A stretch of 64,000 nucleotides of DNA from Altererythrobacter sp. CAU 1644 (GTDB lineage: Bacteria; Pseudomonadota; Alphaproteobacteria; Sphingomonadales; Sphingomonadaceae), in the NCBI RefSeq assembly GCF_029623755.1, contig NZ_CP121106.1, positions 879,001 through 943,000 on the forward strand. Direction: 5' to 3'. Positions 1 through 8,468 of this stretch are shown piece after piece. The notes beneath the pieces were generated by a model. The model saw nothing but the letters and a program-made list of their open reading frames with translations, was not told where the DNA came from and ran no database searches. The number at the start of each line of letters is the position of its first letter. The stretch's first letter is position 1. Both the position numbers and the translations under genes were made by a program.

Positions 1-526
1 ATGCCCAATGCGCGGCTCTTTCGGCATCCTTCAGAGTCAGGTCGAGCGACGGCGGCTCGACCAGCCCCTTAGCAATCTCGCCCGCGCGGTCGCCCCAGCG
101 CGCCGCCACATGCTCCGGCAGGGTTGGCGCCGCGGGAAGCGAGACGTCCTGCTTGGCCAGCGTCGAGAACACGCCATGCGCGAGACGGCGCGGGCCACCG
201 CTCAGCAAGGGCAGGCAGGTCGCGATCACCGCGTGCGGCGGCGTTTCGAGCCGCAGCCATTGCGCCAGCATCAGCCGCAGCACGCTGCGCGCCTTGGCAT
301 CGTGGGGCAGTCGTTTCTGGGTCGCGCTGTCGATCAGCATGTCGAGATCGACCAGCCAGCGCAGCGCCTCATTGGCGATAGCGAGCGCGAGCGCCTTGTC
401 CGGCCCTTCGCGCAGGCTGCGGATTGCATTGCGCCCGGCCACCTCCAGCGTTTCGCCGCGATGGAGCACCGCGTCGATCATCTGGAGCGCGGCGCGGCGC
501 GCGGGAAATCCGGGGGTGTGGGCCAT
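1..526 (-). CDS. rsmB: RsmB-type 16S rRNA m5C methyltransferase, N-terminal part (runs off the window)
   Basis: The frame begins at ATG 526..524 (MAHTPGFPARR) and runs off the left edge after about 175 residues, so only the N-terminal NusB-like RNA-binding domain is present, with the segment leading into the SAM methyltransferase domain. The helical pattern with ALAIANEALRWLVDLDMLI and ARSVLRLMLAQWLRLE, then the ARWG..W linker, is typical of the RsmB/Fmu family, which methylates C967 of 16S rRNA. The catalytic cysteines lie outside the window. RsmB versus another NusB-methyltransferase fusion cannot be settled from this fragment. Confidence 0.75.
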   Translation of the reverse strand, partial: MAHTPGFPARRAALQMIDAVLHRGETLEVAGRNAIRSLREGPDKALALAIANEALRWLVDLDMLIDSATQKRLPHDAKARSVLRLMLAQWLRLETPPHAVIATCLPLLSGGPRRLAHGVFSTLAKQDVSLPAAPTLPEHVAARWGDRAGEIAKGLVEPPSLDLTLKDAERAAHWA

Positions 527-581
527 CGCGCGCGCCCTACATGGCCTTGCATGTCAGCGCCAGAGCGCACATCTTCTGCCC

Positions 582-740
582 ATGACGACGAAGAAGTCCG
601 AAGCGGCAAAGAATTTTGCCAAGCCCAAGCACTGGAGCAACGAGCCTGCGCCCAAGCCGAAGAAGGGCGAGGTCGAGGAAGAGCTGTCCCCCACCCGCTA
701 TGGCGACTGGGAAAAGAACGGCATCGCGATCGATTTTTAG
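582..740 (+). CDS. DUF1674 protein, SDHAF4-like succinate dehydrogenase assembly factor
   Basis: This 52-residue protein is Lys/Pro/Glu-rich and ends in the signature RYGDWEKNGIAIDF, which defines DUF1674. The eukaryotic member SDHAF4 (Sdh8) chaperones the flavinylated SdhA subunit during succinate dehydrogenase assembly, so a similar cytoplasmic role is inferred. Start at ATG 582 (MTTKK). It lies divergent to rsmB and tail-to-tail with the P450 gene, with the two stop codons overlapping by 4 bp. No sdh genes are in the window. Confidence 0.8.
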   Translation: MTTKKSEAAKNFAKPKHWSNEPAPKPKKGEVEEELSPTRYGDWEKNGIAIDF

Positions 741-2146
741 AAGCTCTTGAACGTCACCTTCAGCCCGTCCTTGGGCTTGGGAATCGGCCACGCCTGCCAT
801 TCGGGATCGTAGCCCTCGGCAATCTCGATCGAATAGCGTTGCAGCAGCTGCGCCATCAAGATCTTCACCTGCATGTAGGCAAAGTGCAGGCCGAGGCACA
901 TATGCGCGCCGCCACCGAACGGCACCCACGCATATTTGTGGCGCTCCTTCACCTTGTCGGGGGTGAAGCGCAGCGGGTCAAACTTCTCGGGCTCGGCCCA
1001 GTGCTCGGGATCGTGATGCACCATGTGGGCGCTGATACCCACGCTCGCCCCCGCCGGAATGGTGTAACCGCCGTACTCGAAGCTCTTGAGCGCGCGGCGC
1101 GGGGTCGAGGGAACCGGCGGGACGATCCGCAAGGCTTCCTTGAACGCCATCTCGGTCAGGTCGAGCTTGCCTAGATCGTCATAGTCGAGCGGCCGCGGAT
1201 GGCCGCTTGCGTCGGGACCGCCTGTCACCGCGACGATCTCCTGTCGCAGCTTCTCCTGCCATTCGGGATGCTTGGCGAGGAGATAGATCAGCGACGTTGC
1301 CGAGGACGTGATCGTGTCATGCGCCGCCATCATCAGGAAGTTCATGTGATCGACCACCTCGTCGACCGGCAGCAGCGAGCCATCCTCGCGCGTCGCGGTG
1401 GCGAACTGGCTGAACATGTCCTGCCCGCCGCCTTCCTTGCGGCGCCGATGGGTTTCCCTGGTGAAATAATCGACCAGGAATTTGCGCCCGTCGACGCCCT
1501 TCTTCATCTGCGTGAAGGGTAACGGCGCGCGGACCGGCGCTACCGAGGCCTGCACCATGTCGACGAATGCCTGGTTGATCTTGTCGGCTTCGGGCCCCCA
1601 CGGGATGCCGATGAAGCTGTCGGCGGCAAGATCGAGCGTGAGCTGCTTGATCGCCGGATAGAACAGCATTTTGTGATCGGCCCAGCCCTTGACCGTCTCG
1701 GCAATGCCGCGATTGAGGCTCCCCGAATAATGCCGCATCGGCCCCGGCTTGAAAGCAATCGACAGCGCGCGCCGGTCGATCCGGTGATGATCGAAATCGA
1801 GCAGCATCAGCCCGCGCGGAAACAGCCGGTCGAGGATCGGGCCCCAGCCCTGCTCGCTTGAGAAGATCTTGTCGCGATCGAACAGCATCAGCTCGTTGGC
1901 GTCCGCCCCGATCAGCGCAACCTGCCAGCCGCCAAAGGCGCGGTTCTTGTAAACCTTGCCGTATTTCTCGACCATTTCCCGGCCGAAACGGTGCGGGTCG
2001 GCGAGCATGCGGAAGGTATTGCCGACCACTGGCAAGCCGCCTTCGCCCGGAATGTGTTCGAGCGCTGCGCCAGGCAGGCGATCGCTCCAGTGTTTGAATT
2101 CGTGCGCTGCCGGTTCTTGCGGCGGGGCTTCAGCGAGAGTGGCCAT
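737..2146 (-). CDS. cytochrome P450 monooxygenase
   Basis: 469-residue soluble P450. The I-helix oxygen-binding stretch AAHDTITSS, the K-helix ExxR (EALR) and the heme loop FGGGAHMCLG with proximal Cys417 are all present. The length and lack of an N-terminal anchor indicate a cytosolic enzyme using separate redox partners; no ferredoxin or reductase gene is adjacent. Substrate cannot be told from sequence; sphingomonads carry many such P450s for fatty acid, terpenoid or alkane hydroxylation. A perfect-armed palindrome lies 34 bp upstream of the start, suggesting control by a TetR-type repressor encoded elsewhere. Confidence 0.92.
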   Translation of the reverse strand: MATLAEAPPQEPAAHEFKHWSDRLPGAALEHIPGEGGLPVVGNTFRMLADPHRFGREMVEKYGKVYKNRAFGGWQVALIGADANELMLFDRDKIFSSEQGWGPILDRLFPRGLMLLDFDHHRIDRRALSIAFKPGPMRHYSGSLNRGIAETVKGWADHKMLFYPAIKQLTLDLAADSFIGIPWGPEADKINQAFVDMVQASVAPVRAPLPFTQMKKGVDGRKFLVDYFTRETHRRRKEGGGQDMFSQFATATREDGSLLPVDEVVDHMNFLMMAAHDTITSSATSLIYLLAKHPEWQEKLRQEIVAVTGGPDASGHPRPLDYDDLGKLDLTEMAFKEALRIVPPVPSTPRRALKSFEYGGYTIPAGASVGISAHMVHHDPEHWAEPEKFDPLRFTPDKVKERHKYAWVPFGGGAHMCLGLHFAYMQVKILMAQLLQRYSIEIAEGYDPEWQAWPIPKPKDGLKVTFKSF

Positions 2147-2179
2147 CGGAGCTTCCTGGGGGTCGGTTGCGATTACGAT

Positions 2180-2197
2180 ACTTACCTAGGTGTAAGT
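2180..2197. promoter_or_regulatory. TetR-type operator-like palindrome upstream of the P450 gene
   Basis: ACTTAC-CTAGGT-GTAAGT has 6-bp perfect arms around a 6-bp centre that contains a second, offset palindrome (ACCTAGGT). It lies 34 bp before the P450 ATG, in the expected promoter zone. Size and symmetry match TetR/AcrR operators; the regulator is not in the window. Confidence 0.5.
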
Positions 2198-2244
2198 AAA
2201 TTCTTCGTGCAAATCCAGTCCGGTCGCTTTCCCGGCGCAACTTG

Positions 2245-2811
2245 TTACTTCCGGCCGAGCCAGCGCGCCCAGTCGATACGCGGAAGCATGACGAGCCCGG
2301 CGAGCAGGATGAGTTGGAGCCCGATCCCCACGGGGCTGGTCAGCACCTCCTTGAACGCATCGCCGAGCGAATAGCGTTCGACCAGCCGCGCCGAGCCCCC
2401 GTAGATCGAGTAGGACACCAGCCGCCCGGCGAAGAACGCCAGCGTGAAGGGGACCAGCTTGACCCCGGCCAGCCCCGCGGCGGCGAACAGTTGCGCCGAC
2501 GGCAACGGCGAGAGTGCGAACAGGCCGAGCGCAAGGACCGTGTTGCGGCGCCTCCTCTCGAACGCCTCGCGGGCGGCCGCGAGATTGGCGCGCAGCCGGT
2601 CCGAAACATGCTCGCCCCAGAAGCGGAACCCATAGGCCAGCACAAGGCGCCCCAGCGCCGCGCCGAGCGCCCCCACCCCGACCAGCGCCGCCAACGGCAA
2701 ATCGGTATTGATCCCGAACAGCACGATGATCGACCAGGTCGGCGGGCCGAAGGCAGGCAGCAGGTTGATCGCGAACACCGCGAGGAAGAACAGCAGTAGC
2801 TCGCTGGCCAT
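2245..2811 (-). CDS. VTT/SNARE-associated-like small membrane protein
   Basis: 188 residues with about four to five hydrophobic segments: an N-terminal one (LLLFFLAVFAINLLPAFGPP), a second around LAALVGVGALGAALGRLV, a middle pair around TVLALGLFALSPLPSAQLFAAAG, and a C-terminal one (GLQLILLAGLVML). The proline-containing re-entrant-like loop FGPPTW and the SPLPS..LF.AAG segment resemble VTT (DedA/YqaA) family small membrane proteins. No catalytic residues are seen and the transported substrate is unknown. It stands alone between the P450 and hemH genes. Confidence 0.6.
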   Translation of the reverse strand: MASELLLFFLAVFAINLLPAFGPPTWSIIVLFGINTDLPLAALVGVGALGAALGRLVLAYGFRFWGEHVSDRLRANLAAAREAFERRRRNTVLALGLFALSPLPSAQLFAAAGLAGVKLVPFTLAFFAGRLVSYSIYGGSARLVERYSLGDAFKEVLTSPVGIGLQLILLAGLVMLPRIDWARWLGRK

Positions 2812-2852
2812 TACGCGTGCGTCGTTTGGTAAAGGCTGCGCAGCGGCATGCG

Positions 2853-3875
2853 TCAGATCCAGCCGGACAGCTCGCGCCGCGCTATCGCTTCAAGCATCGC
2901 CATGCCCGGGTCCGAAGTATTGAGGCAGGTGAGCACGGCGTAGTCCTTCCCGCCCGCTTCGCTGAATTGCTCGCGCCCGGCGATCGCCAGCTCCTCCAGC
3001 GTTTCTACGCAATCGGCGGAAAATCCAGGGGCCGCGACGGCGAGCCGCCGGGTCCCTGCAGTAGCTTCGGCAGCCAGTGTCGTATCGGTTGCGGGCTCGA
3101 GCCATTGAGCCCTGCCGAAACGCGACTGGAAAGTGGTCACGATCCGCAGGCCCGGCCGGGCGAGCCGTTCGCCCAGCAGGCGCGCGGTCTTCTGGCAGTG
3201 GCAGTGATAGGGATCGCCCAGTTCGAGCGTGCGCTGCGGCATTCCGTGGAAGCTCAGCAGCAGGACCTCGGGCTCGAACGAAAGAGCGGCGAGTTGCACC
3301 GCGAGATCGGTTTCAAGCGCGTCGATATAGGCCGCGTCGTCGTGATAGGGCGGCAGGAACCGCAGCGCAGGCTGCCAACGCAACTTCGCCATCGCTCGCG
3401 CGACCTCGTCGAACACGGTGGCGGTCGTCGCCGCGCAATATTGCGGATACAGCGGCGCAATCAGGATGCGGTCGCAACCGGCCGCCTGCAGCTGGGCAAG
3501 CTCGTCGCGGATCGCGGGTTTGCCGTAACGCATCGCATGACGCACGAGTACGGCGTGACCCAACTTCGCCTGCAGCCCCTCCGCCTGTTCGCGGGTGATC
3601 GCGGCGAGCGGCGAGCCCTTGTCGGTCCACACCTTGCGATAGGCCTCGGCGCTCTTCTTCGGCCTCGTGTTGAGGATAATCCCGCGCAGGATCGGCTGCC
3701 ACGCGATCGGCGGGATTTCGACCACCCGCCGGTCCGACAGGAACTCGGCGAGGTAGCGCTTCACCGCACCCGGTTCGGCTGCATCCGGCGTGCCGAGATT
3801 GACCAGCAGCAATCCGACCCGGCCGCTCGAAACGGGCGGGTGATCGGAGGGAAGTCGTTGCGCCTGCCAGGTCAT
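2853..3875 (-). CDS. hemH: ferrochelatase (protoheme ferro-lyase)
   Basis: 340 residues. It inserts Fe2+ into protoporphyrin IX, the last step of protoheme synthesis. The N-terminal GLLLVNLGTPDA, the LLSFHGMPQR segment with the metal-site histidine, the DPYHCHCQKTA stretch and TTFQSRFG are classical ferrochelatase signatures. The acidic C-terminal region CVETLEELA matches the second metal-relay part. Its ATG overlaps the stop of the upstream molybdoenzyme gene by ATGA, so translational coupling is likely. Confidence 0.96.
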   Translation of the reverse strand: MTWQAQRLPSDHPPVSSGRVGLLLVNLGTPDAAEPGAVKRYLAEFLSDRRVVEIPPIAWQPILRGIILNTRPKKSAEAYRKVWTDKGSPLAAITREQAEGLQAKLGHAVLVRHAMRYGKPAIRDELAQLQAAGCDRILIAPLYPQYCAATTATVFDEVARAMAKLRWQPALRFLPPYHDDAAYIDALETDLAVQLAALSFEPEVLLLSFHGMPQRTLELGDPYHCHCQKTARLLGERLARPGLRIVTTFQSRFGRAQWLEPATDTTLAAEATAGTRRLAVAAPGFSADCVETLEELAIAGREQFSEAGGKDYAVLTCLNTSDPGMAMLEAIARRELSGWI

Positions 3876-6148
3876 AATCCCTCATCCGATAGCAATGGCA
3901 GGCGCCGCAAGCGCAGACCGGTGGCCGAGAACAGCGCGTTGGCGATGGCGGGCGCCGCCACCACCGCGCCGAGTTCGCCGGGATCGAAAGGTTCGGCCTC
4001 GCTCTGGATGAAGTCGACCTCGATCTCGGGGCTGTCGGCAAGCGTCGGCAGGTTGAGCGCCGCCAACCGCTGCGCCACCGGCAGACCGGCGCGGTAGCGC
4101 GCGCTGGCGCCCATCGCCATGGCGAGCCCGAACACCAGCCCGCCTTCGATCTGCTGGCGCGCGAGGTCGATATTGACGATCCGCCCGATGTCGACCGCCG
4201 CGGTCAGCCTGGTCACCCGCACACCGCCTTCGCCCGCGCGAGCCGAGGCGATGCAGGCGATCCGCCCGCCGGTTTCGGAATCGCCCATCCGATGGCAGGC
4301 GATGCCCTGCCCGCTCTGGTCGACCCCGCCGCCCCAATCGGCGAGGCGCGAGGCGCGTTGCAGGCACTGCACCAACCGCACGTCGTCGCCCAGCATCTCG
4401 ATGCGATAGGACAGCGGTTCGCGTCCGCTCTCGCTGGCAACCTCGTCGACGAAGCTCTCCATGGCGAAAGCGGTGTAGCCATGGGCATTACCGCGCATGC
4501 GCGAACAGGGCAGCCCGATCTCGACCGGAACGTGTTCGACCGACACATGGCCGATGCCATAGGCGGGCATCGCGCCTTCGCAGGCCAGCGCGTCGGCCCT
4601 GCCCTCGCTGTCGCGGATTGCCGCCCAGCTGGTCTTGTTCTCGAACAGGCGCTTGCCGAACTCGATATTGGCAGGGGGCGTGGCGATCCGCGCTTTCATC
4701 GCCTCGATCCGCCCCTGCCCGTCGTTGCTGATCTGCGCGGTGAGCAGCAGGTGCGCCGGTTGGCGCGGACGCGTCATCACCTGTTCCTGCCAGCGCGACC
4801 ACACCAGTTGGACCGGACGACCGATTTCGCGGGCAATCAGGGCGACCTCGATCGCGTGGTCATGCTCGAGCCGCCGGTCGAAACTGCCGCCTGCGGGCAT
4901 GGGAAACAGCACAACGTCGCGCAACCTCAGGCCCAGCGCCTTGGCCGCAGCTTCGCGCGCACGTTCGGGGGCCTGGCTCGCGATCCACAGTTCCAGCCGG
5001 TCGCCGTCGAACCGCGCGGTCGCGCTGGCGGTTTCAAGCGTCGCGTGGACCCCGGGGTCGATTTCGTAGCGGCGCGCAATGTCGGCCTTGCCACCGCTCG
5101 AATAGCCGTCCCCTCGGACCGCGATCGAGTGCGCCTCGCCCCGGCGCAGGCCGTCGTCGAGGCGCTGGGTGATATCGTCGCTGTCGACCAGGTGCTCGAC
5201 CCGGAAACGTGCACCGATCTGGTCGAGCGCCTTTTCGGCCGACCACCAGTTGTCGGCCACCACGGCAAGCCAGCGATTGCCCTCCACCGCCGCCACGATC
5301 CCGCGAATGCCGCGCGTGTTGTAGGGATTGAAGTCGACCAGTTCCGCCTTGTCGAGCGGGCCATGCCTGATGGCCGCATAGACCATGTTGGGCAGCCGGA
5401 CGTCGCCCGCAAACTGGTGCGTCCCGTCGACCTTCGACGGCAGGTCGAGCCGCGGGAAAGCGCTGATCGCGTCGGCCTCACCCGGCAGGCCCTCTTCGCT
5501 GGGCGCATCGGGCCGCAGCGGCGGTGGATCGGGGGGATCGTAATCGCTTGCCTCTTCGGCCAGTTCGGCGAAGCTCAGGCGATTGTCGCCGTGCAACACG
5601 AAGCCATAGCGCGCCTCGCACTCCTCCCACGCCACTCCCCAACGATCCGCCGCCGCCTGCGCCAGCATGGTGCGCGCCGCCGCGGCCGCCTCGCGGCACG
5701 GCATTTCATAGGCTGCCAGCGTCGTACCATCGGCGGTCGCGGTAAACCGCTTCCCGCGCGCGAAACGCTCGGCCAGCAGTTCGTCGGGATCGTCGGCCAG
5801 CGACGGGAACAGCGGATCCCACAGCGCCGACCAGCGCGCGGCCAGCGGGACATTGCCATAGGTGCCGCTGACCGGCGCGGGCTCGACCGCGATCTGGCGC
5901 CAGTCGGCACCGAGTTCGGTGGCGATGATCTGCGGCAGCAGGGTCGTGACGCCCTGTCCCATCTCGAGCTGCGGCACCGCGACGGAAACGACCCCGTCGC
6001 TGCCGATCTTGAGCCAGGCATCGAACACGAATTCGTCCCGGCCCGCCTGCAGGGGATTGGGATAGGCGCGCGGAAAGAGCGACCAGGCCAGAACCACTCC
6101 GCCGCCGATTGCGGCCCCGGTCAGCAGGCGGCGGCGCGTAAGGTCCAT
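3872..6148 (-). CDS. xanthine-oxidase-family molybdopterin-binding subunit (IorB/isoquinoline 1-oxidoreductase beta-like), Tat-exported
   Basis: 758 residues with a twin-arginine type N-terminus (RRRLLTGAAIGGG) implying periplasmic export as a folded holoenzyme. The body shows the aldehyde oxidase/xanthine dehydrogenase molybdopterin-binding fold: VAVPQLEMGQGVTTLLPQI, MVYAAIRHGP, FPMPAGGSF, SRMRGNAHG and the C-terminal ELGAVVAAPAIANALF. Such large subunits pair with a small [2Fe-2S] subunit (IorA); none is adjacent. It sits 3 bp downstream of mrp and overlaps hemH by 4 bp, forming a cofactor-themed run. The substrate is unknown. Confidence 0.85.
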   Translation of the reverse strand: MDLTRRRLLTGAAIGGGVVLAWSLFPRAYPNPLQAGRDEFVFDAWLKIGSDGVVSVAVPQLEMGQGVTTLLPQIIATELGADWRQIAVEPAPVSGTYGNVPLAARWSALWDPLFPSLADDPDELLAERFARGKRFTATADGTTLAAYEMPCREAAAAARTMLAQAAADRWGVAWEECEARYGFVLHGDNRLSFAELAEEASDYDPPDPPPLRPDAPSEEGLPGEADAISAFPRLDLPSKVDGTHQFAGDVRLPNMVYAAIRHGPLDKAELVDFNPYNTRGIRGIVAAVEGNRWLAVVADNWWSAEKALDQIGARFRVEHLVDSDDITQRLDDGLRRGEAHSIAVRGDGYSSGGKADIARRYEIDPGVHATLETASATARFDGDRLELWIASQAPERAREAAAKALGLRLRDVVLFPMPAGGSFDRRLEHDHAIEVALIAREIGRPVQLVWSRWQEQVMTRPRQPAHLLLTAQISNDGQGRIEAMKARIATPPANIEFGKRLFENKTSWAAIRDSEGRADALACEGAMPAYGIGHVSVEHVPVEIGLPCSRMRGNAHGYTAFAMESFVDEVASESGREPLSYRIEMLGDDVRLVQCLQRASRLADWGGGVDQSGQGIACHRMGDSETGGRIACIASARAGEGGVRVTRLTAAVDIGRIVNIDLARQQIEGGLVFGLAMAMGASARYRAGLPVAQRLAALNLPTLADSPEIEVDFIQSEAEPFDPGELGAVVAAPAIANALFSATGLRLRRLPLLSDEGL

Positions 6149-6151
6149 CGC

Positions 6152-7117
6152 CTAGGCCGCCTCCCGGGCCAACCAGTCGGCGATGCGATCGGCGATCGCG
6201 CGAAACGCGGCCCCGTCCTCACTCTCCCCGGCTGCCGAAGGCTCGCCCTTGTCGCCTGCCTCACGGATCGGGAGCGAGAGAGGTATGCGCCCGAGGAAAG
6301 GCAGTTCGAGCCTCGCAGCTGCCGTTTCGACTCCGCCCTTGCCAAAGGGATCGGACACTTCGCCGCAATGCGGACAGGCATAGCCCGCCATGTTTTCGAC
6401 CAGCCCGATGATCGGCACCCCGCCGGTGTCGAACAACTGCCCTGCGCGGGCCGCGTCGATCAATGCGAGGTCCTGCGGAGTCGAGACCAGCACCGCCCCA
6501 TCGGGCTTGTGCTTCTGCAGCATCGAAAGCTGCACGTCGCCCGTGCCCGGCGGCAGGTCGATCAACAGCAGTTCGGTGTCGCCCCAATCGGCATCGACCA
6601 GTTGCGACAGCGCGTTCCCGGCCATCGGGCCCCGCCATGCCAGTGCCTGGCCCTGCTTCACCAGGTGGCCCATCGAGAGTACCGGCACGCCGAAACGGCT
6701 GTCGATCGGGATCAGCTTGTCATTTTCCGCGCGGGGCTTCTCGCCCTCAGTGGCGAGCAGCTTGGGCTGCGACGGACCGTAGATGTCGGCATCGACCACC
6801 CCGACCTTTAATCCCTTGCGCTGCAGCGCGACTGCCAGATTGGTCGTCAGCGTCGACTTGCCGACGCCGCCCTTGCCCGAGCCGATCGCGATCAGCCGGC
6901 GGCGGACCTTGTCGGCCATCATCGCCACGCGCACTTCGGCAACGCCTTCACGGCCCTCTAGTGCCGCGCTGATTTCCTGTTCCGTCGCGGCCCGCGCGGC
7001 AGGCGAAAGCCCGCTCGCATCGACCACCACGACCGCCCGCTCGCCCACCATTCGCGCAGATTTGACACGACCCGCGAGTTCGGCGGGCAGGCAGGCAATC
7101 ATTTGCTCCTGGTTCAT
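6152..7117 (-). CDS. mrp: Mrp/ApbC-type iron-sulfur cluster carrier ATPase
   Basis: 321 residues from the ATG at 7117 (MNQEQ); an upstream in-frame ATG at 7192 is less likely because it overlaps the hflK promoter region, while 7117 has a GAGAAGG-like site. An N-terminal MIP18-like domain is followed by a ParA/MinD-type ATPase with deviant Walker A GSGKGGVGKST (residues 79-89), the DADIYGPSQP switch and the C-terminal cluster-binding YACPHCGE (CxxC). The family carries Fe-S clusters to apoproteins. Location before a gene for an oxidoreductase and hemH fits a metal-cofactor role. Confidence 0.92.
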   Translation of the reverse strand: MNQEQMIACLPAELAGRVKSARMVGERAVVVVDASGLSPAARAATEQEISAALEGREGVAEVRVAMMADKVRRRLIAIGSGKGGVGKSTLTTNLAVALQRKGLKVGVVDADIYGPSQPKLLATEGEKPRAENDKLIPIDSRFGVPVLSMGHLVKQGQALAWRGPMAGNALSQLVDADWGDTELLLIDLPPGTGDVQLSMLQKHKPDGAVLVSTPQDLALIDAARAGQLFDTGGVPIIGLVENMAGYACPHCGEVSDPFGKGGVETAAARLELPFLGRIPLSLPIREAGDKGEPSAAGESEDGAAFRAIADRIADWLAREAA

Positions 7118-7271
7118 CGGCTGCGGCCTTCTCACATCGAATCGGCCCGCGCCAGCCCTCAATTGCCGTTTTGGCCCGTCTTTCCGCTCCACCTGTCCAA
7201 CTTTGTCGATTGCGCGCGTTGTTTGTCGTTTGGACCCTGTTTTTCGTGAATTCGCTTCCTATAAGGGGGTT

Positions 7272-8468
7272 ATGCAGATTTTCGACGGCTTCAGAAAAGC
7301 AATCGGGTTGGCAATGGCTGGCGGCAAGAGTCCCTGGGGAGGGGGTGCAGGCGGCGGCGGTTCCAACGGGGGCGACAGTGGCGAGACGGGCGGAGACACG
7401 CCCGGAGAGCAGGAATCGCCATCCGGCGGGAGCGGCAGCGGCGATGGGCCGCGCAACCCCTGGCTTCCTGGCGGAGGTTCCGGCGATCGCGGCAAGCGTC
7501 GCTCGGCCAGCATCGAAGACATCTTCAAGAGCCGCGGTCCCGAAGGCCCGCGACGCCGCAAGGGCGGCGGTGGCGGTCCGAACGGCCCCAGTTTTCGCCT
7601 TCCGCAACGCCCCGACGGGCGCAGCTGGACGCCCCTGATCCTTGCCGCCGTAACGGCGATCTGGATCCTCACCACCGGCGTTCACTTCGTCCAGCCGCGC
7701 GAGCAGGGCATCGTGACCTGGTTGGGCGGGCGCTATTCCAGTACGCTCAACCCGGGCACCAACTTCACCCTGCCCTGGCCGTTCCAGCAGGTAACGGTCG
7801 AGAACGTTAGCCAGATTCGCTCGGAGAAAATCCCCGACGGGACGCAGGAGAAGCTGATCCTCACCGCCGACCAGAACCTGGTCGACCTCAGCTACCTGAT
7901 CCGGTGGAACATCTCAGACCTTTCGCTCTACCAATTCCAGCTCGAGGATCCGCGGGACACCCTGCTGGAAGTCGGCGAATCGGCGATGCGCGCCGCGGTG
8001 GCGAAGCAGGCGCTCGACACGGTCCTGACGGGTGCCGGCCGCGCCGAGATCGAGCAGGACGTGCGCGAACGCATGCAGGCCCGGCTCGATGCCTACCGCT
8101 CTGGGATCGCCGTCCAGGGTATCGAAATCAACAAGACCGATCCGCCCAGCCGGGTGGAAGAAGCCTTCAAGGACGTGTCCTCGGCCCAGCAGGATGCCGA
8201 CGCGGCGATGAACCGCGCCCGCGCCATCGCGCAGCAATTGCTTGCCCGCGCCCAGGGTGATGCGACCGAGTTCAACAACATCTACGCGGAGTACAAGCTT
8301 GCGCCCGAAGTGACCCGGCGCCGGCTCTATTACGAAACCATGGAAAGCGTTCTTTCGAAGACCGACAAGACCATCGTCGAGGCCGACGGGGTGACGCCTT
8401 TCCTCCCGCTTCCCGAAGTGCAGCGTCGCACCCGCGCGGCGCGTGAAGAAGCAGGAGGGCAGCAGTGA
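7272..8468 (+). CDS. hflK: HflK, membrane SPFH-domain subunit of the FtsH-modulating HflKC complex
   Basis: 398 residues from ATG 7272, preceded by AAGGGGG. The first 115 residues are a low-complexity Gly/Ser/Pro/Arg-rich cytosolic tail, then one transmembrane helix (WTPLILAAVTAIWILTTGV) and a periplasmic SPFH/band-7 domain beginning VQPREQGIVTWLGG, followed by the coiled region (SAQQDADAAMNRARAIAQQLLARAQG). HflK and HflC form a cage around FtsH protease. The glycine-rich N-terminus is typical of alphaproteobacterial HflK. The stop overlaps the hflC start. Confidence 0.95.
   Translation: MQIFDGFRKAIGLAMAGGKSPWGGGAGGGGSNGGDSGETGGDTPGEQESPSGGSGSGDGPRNPWLPGGGSGDRGKRRSASIEDIFKSRGPEGPRRRKGGGGGPNGPSFRLPQRPDGRSWTPLILAAVTAIWILTTGVHFVQPREQGIVTWLGGRYSSTLNPGTNFTLPWPFQQVTVENVSQIRSEKIPDGTQEKLILTADQNLVDLSYLIRWNISDLSLYQFQLEDPRDTLLEVGESAMRAAVAKQALDTVLTGAGRAEIEQDVRERMQARLDAYRSGIAVQGIEINKTDPPSRVEEAFKDVSSAQQDADAAMNRARAIAQQLLARAQGDATEFNNIYAEYKLAPEVTRRRLYYETMESVLSKTDKTIVEADGVTPFLPLPEVQRRTRAAREEAGGQQ

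Noticed and set aside
4292..6811. A long plus-strand open frame (839 codons) opposite the molybdoenzyme and mrp genes
   Set aside because: It is an antisense shadow of GC-rich genes; the minus strand encodes clear, motif-rich proteins and the plus frame has Arg/Gln/His-rich composition typical of such shadows.
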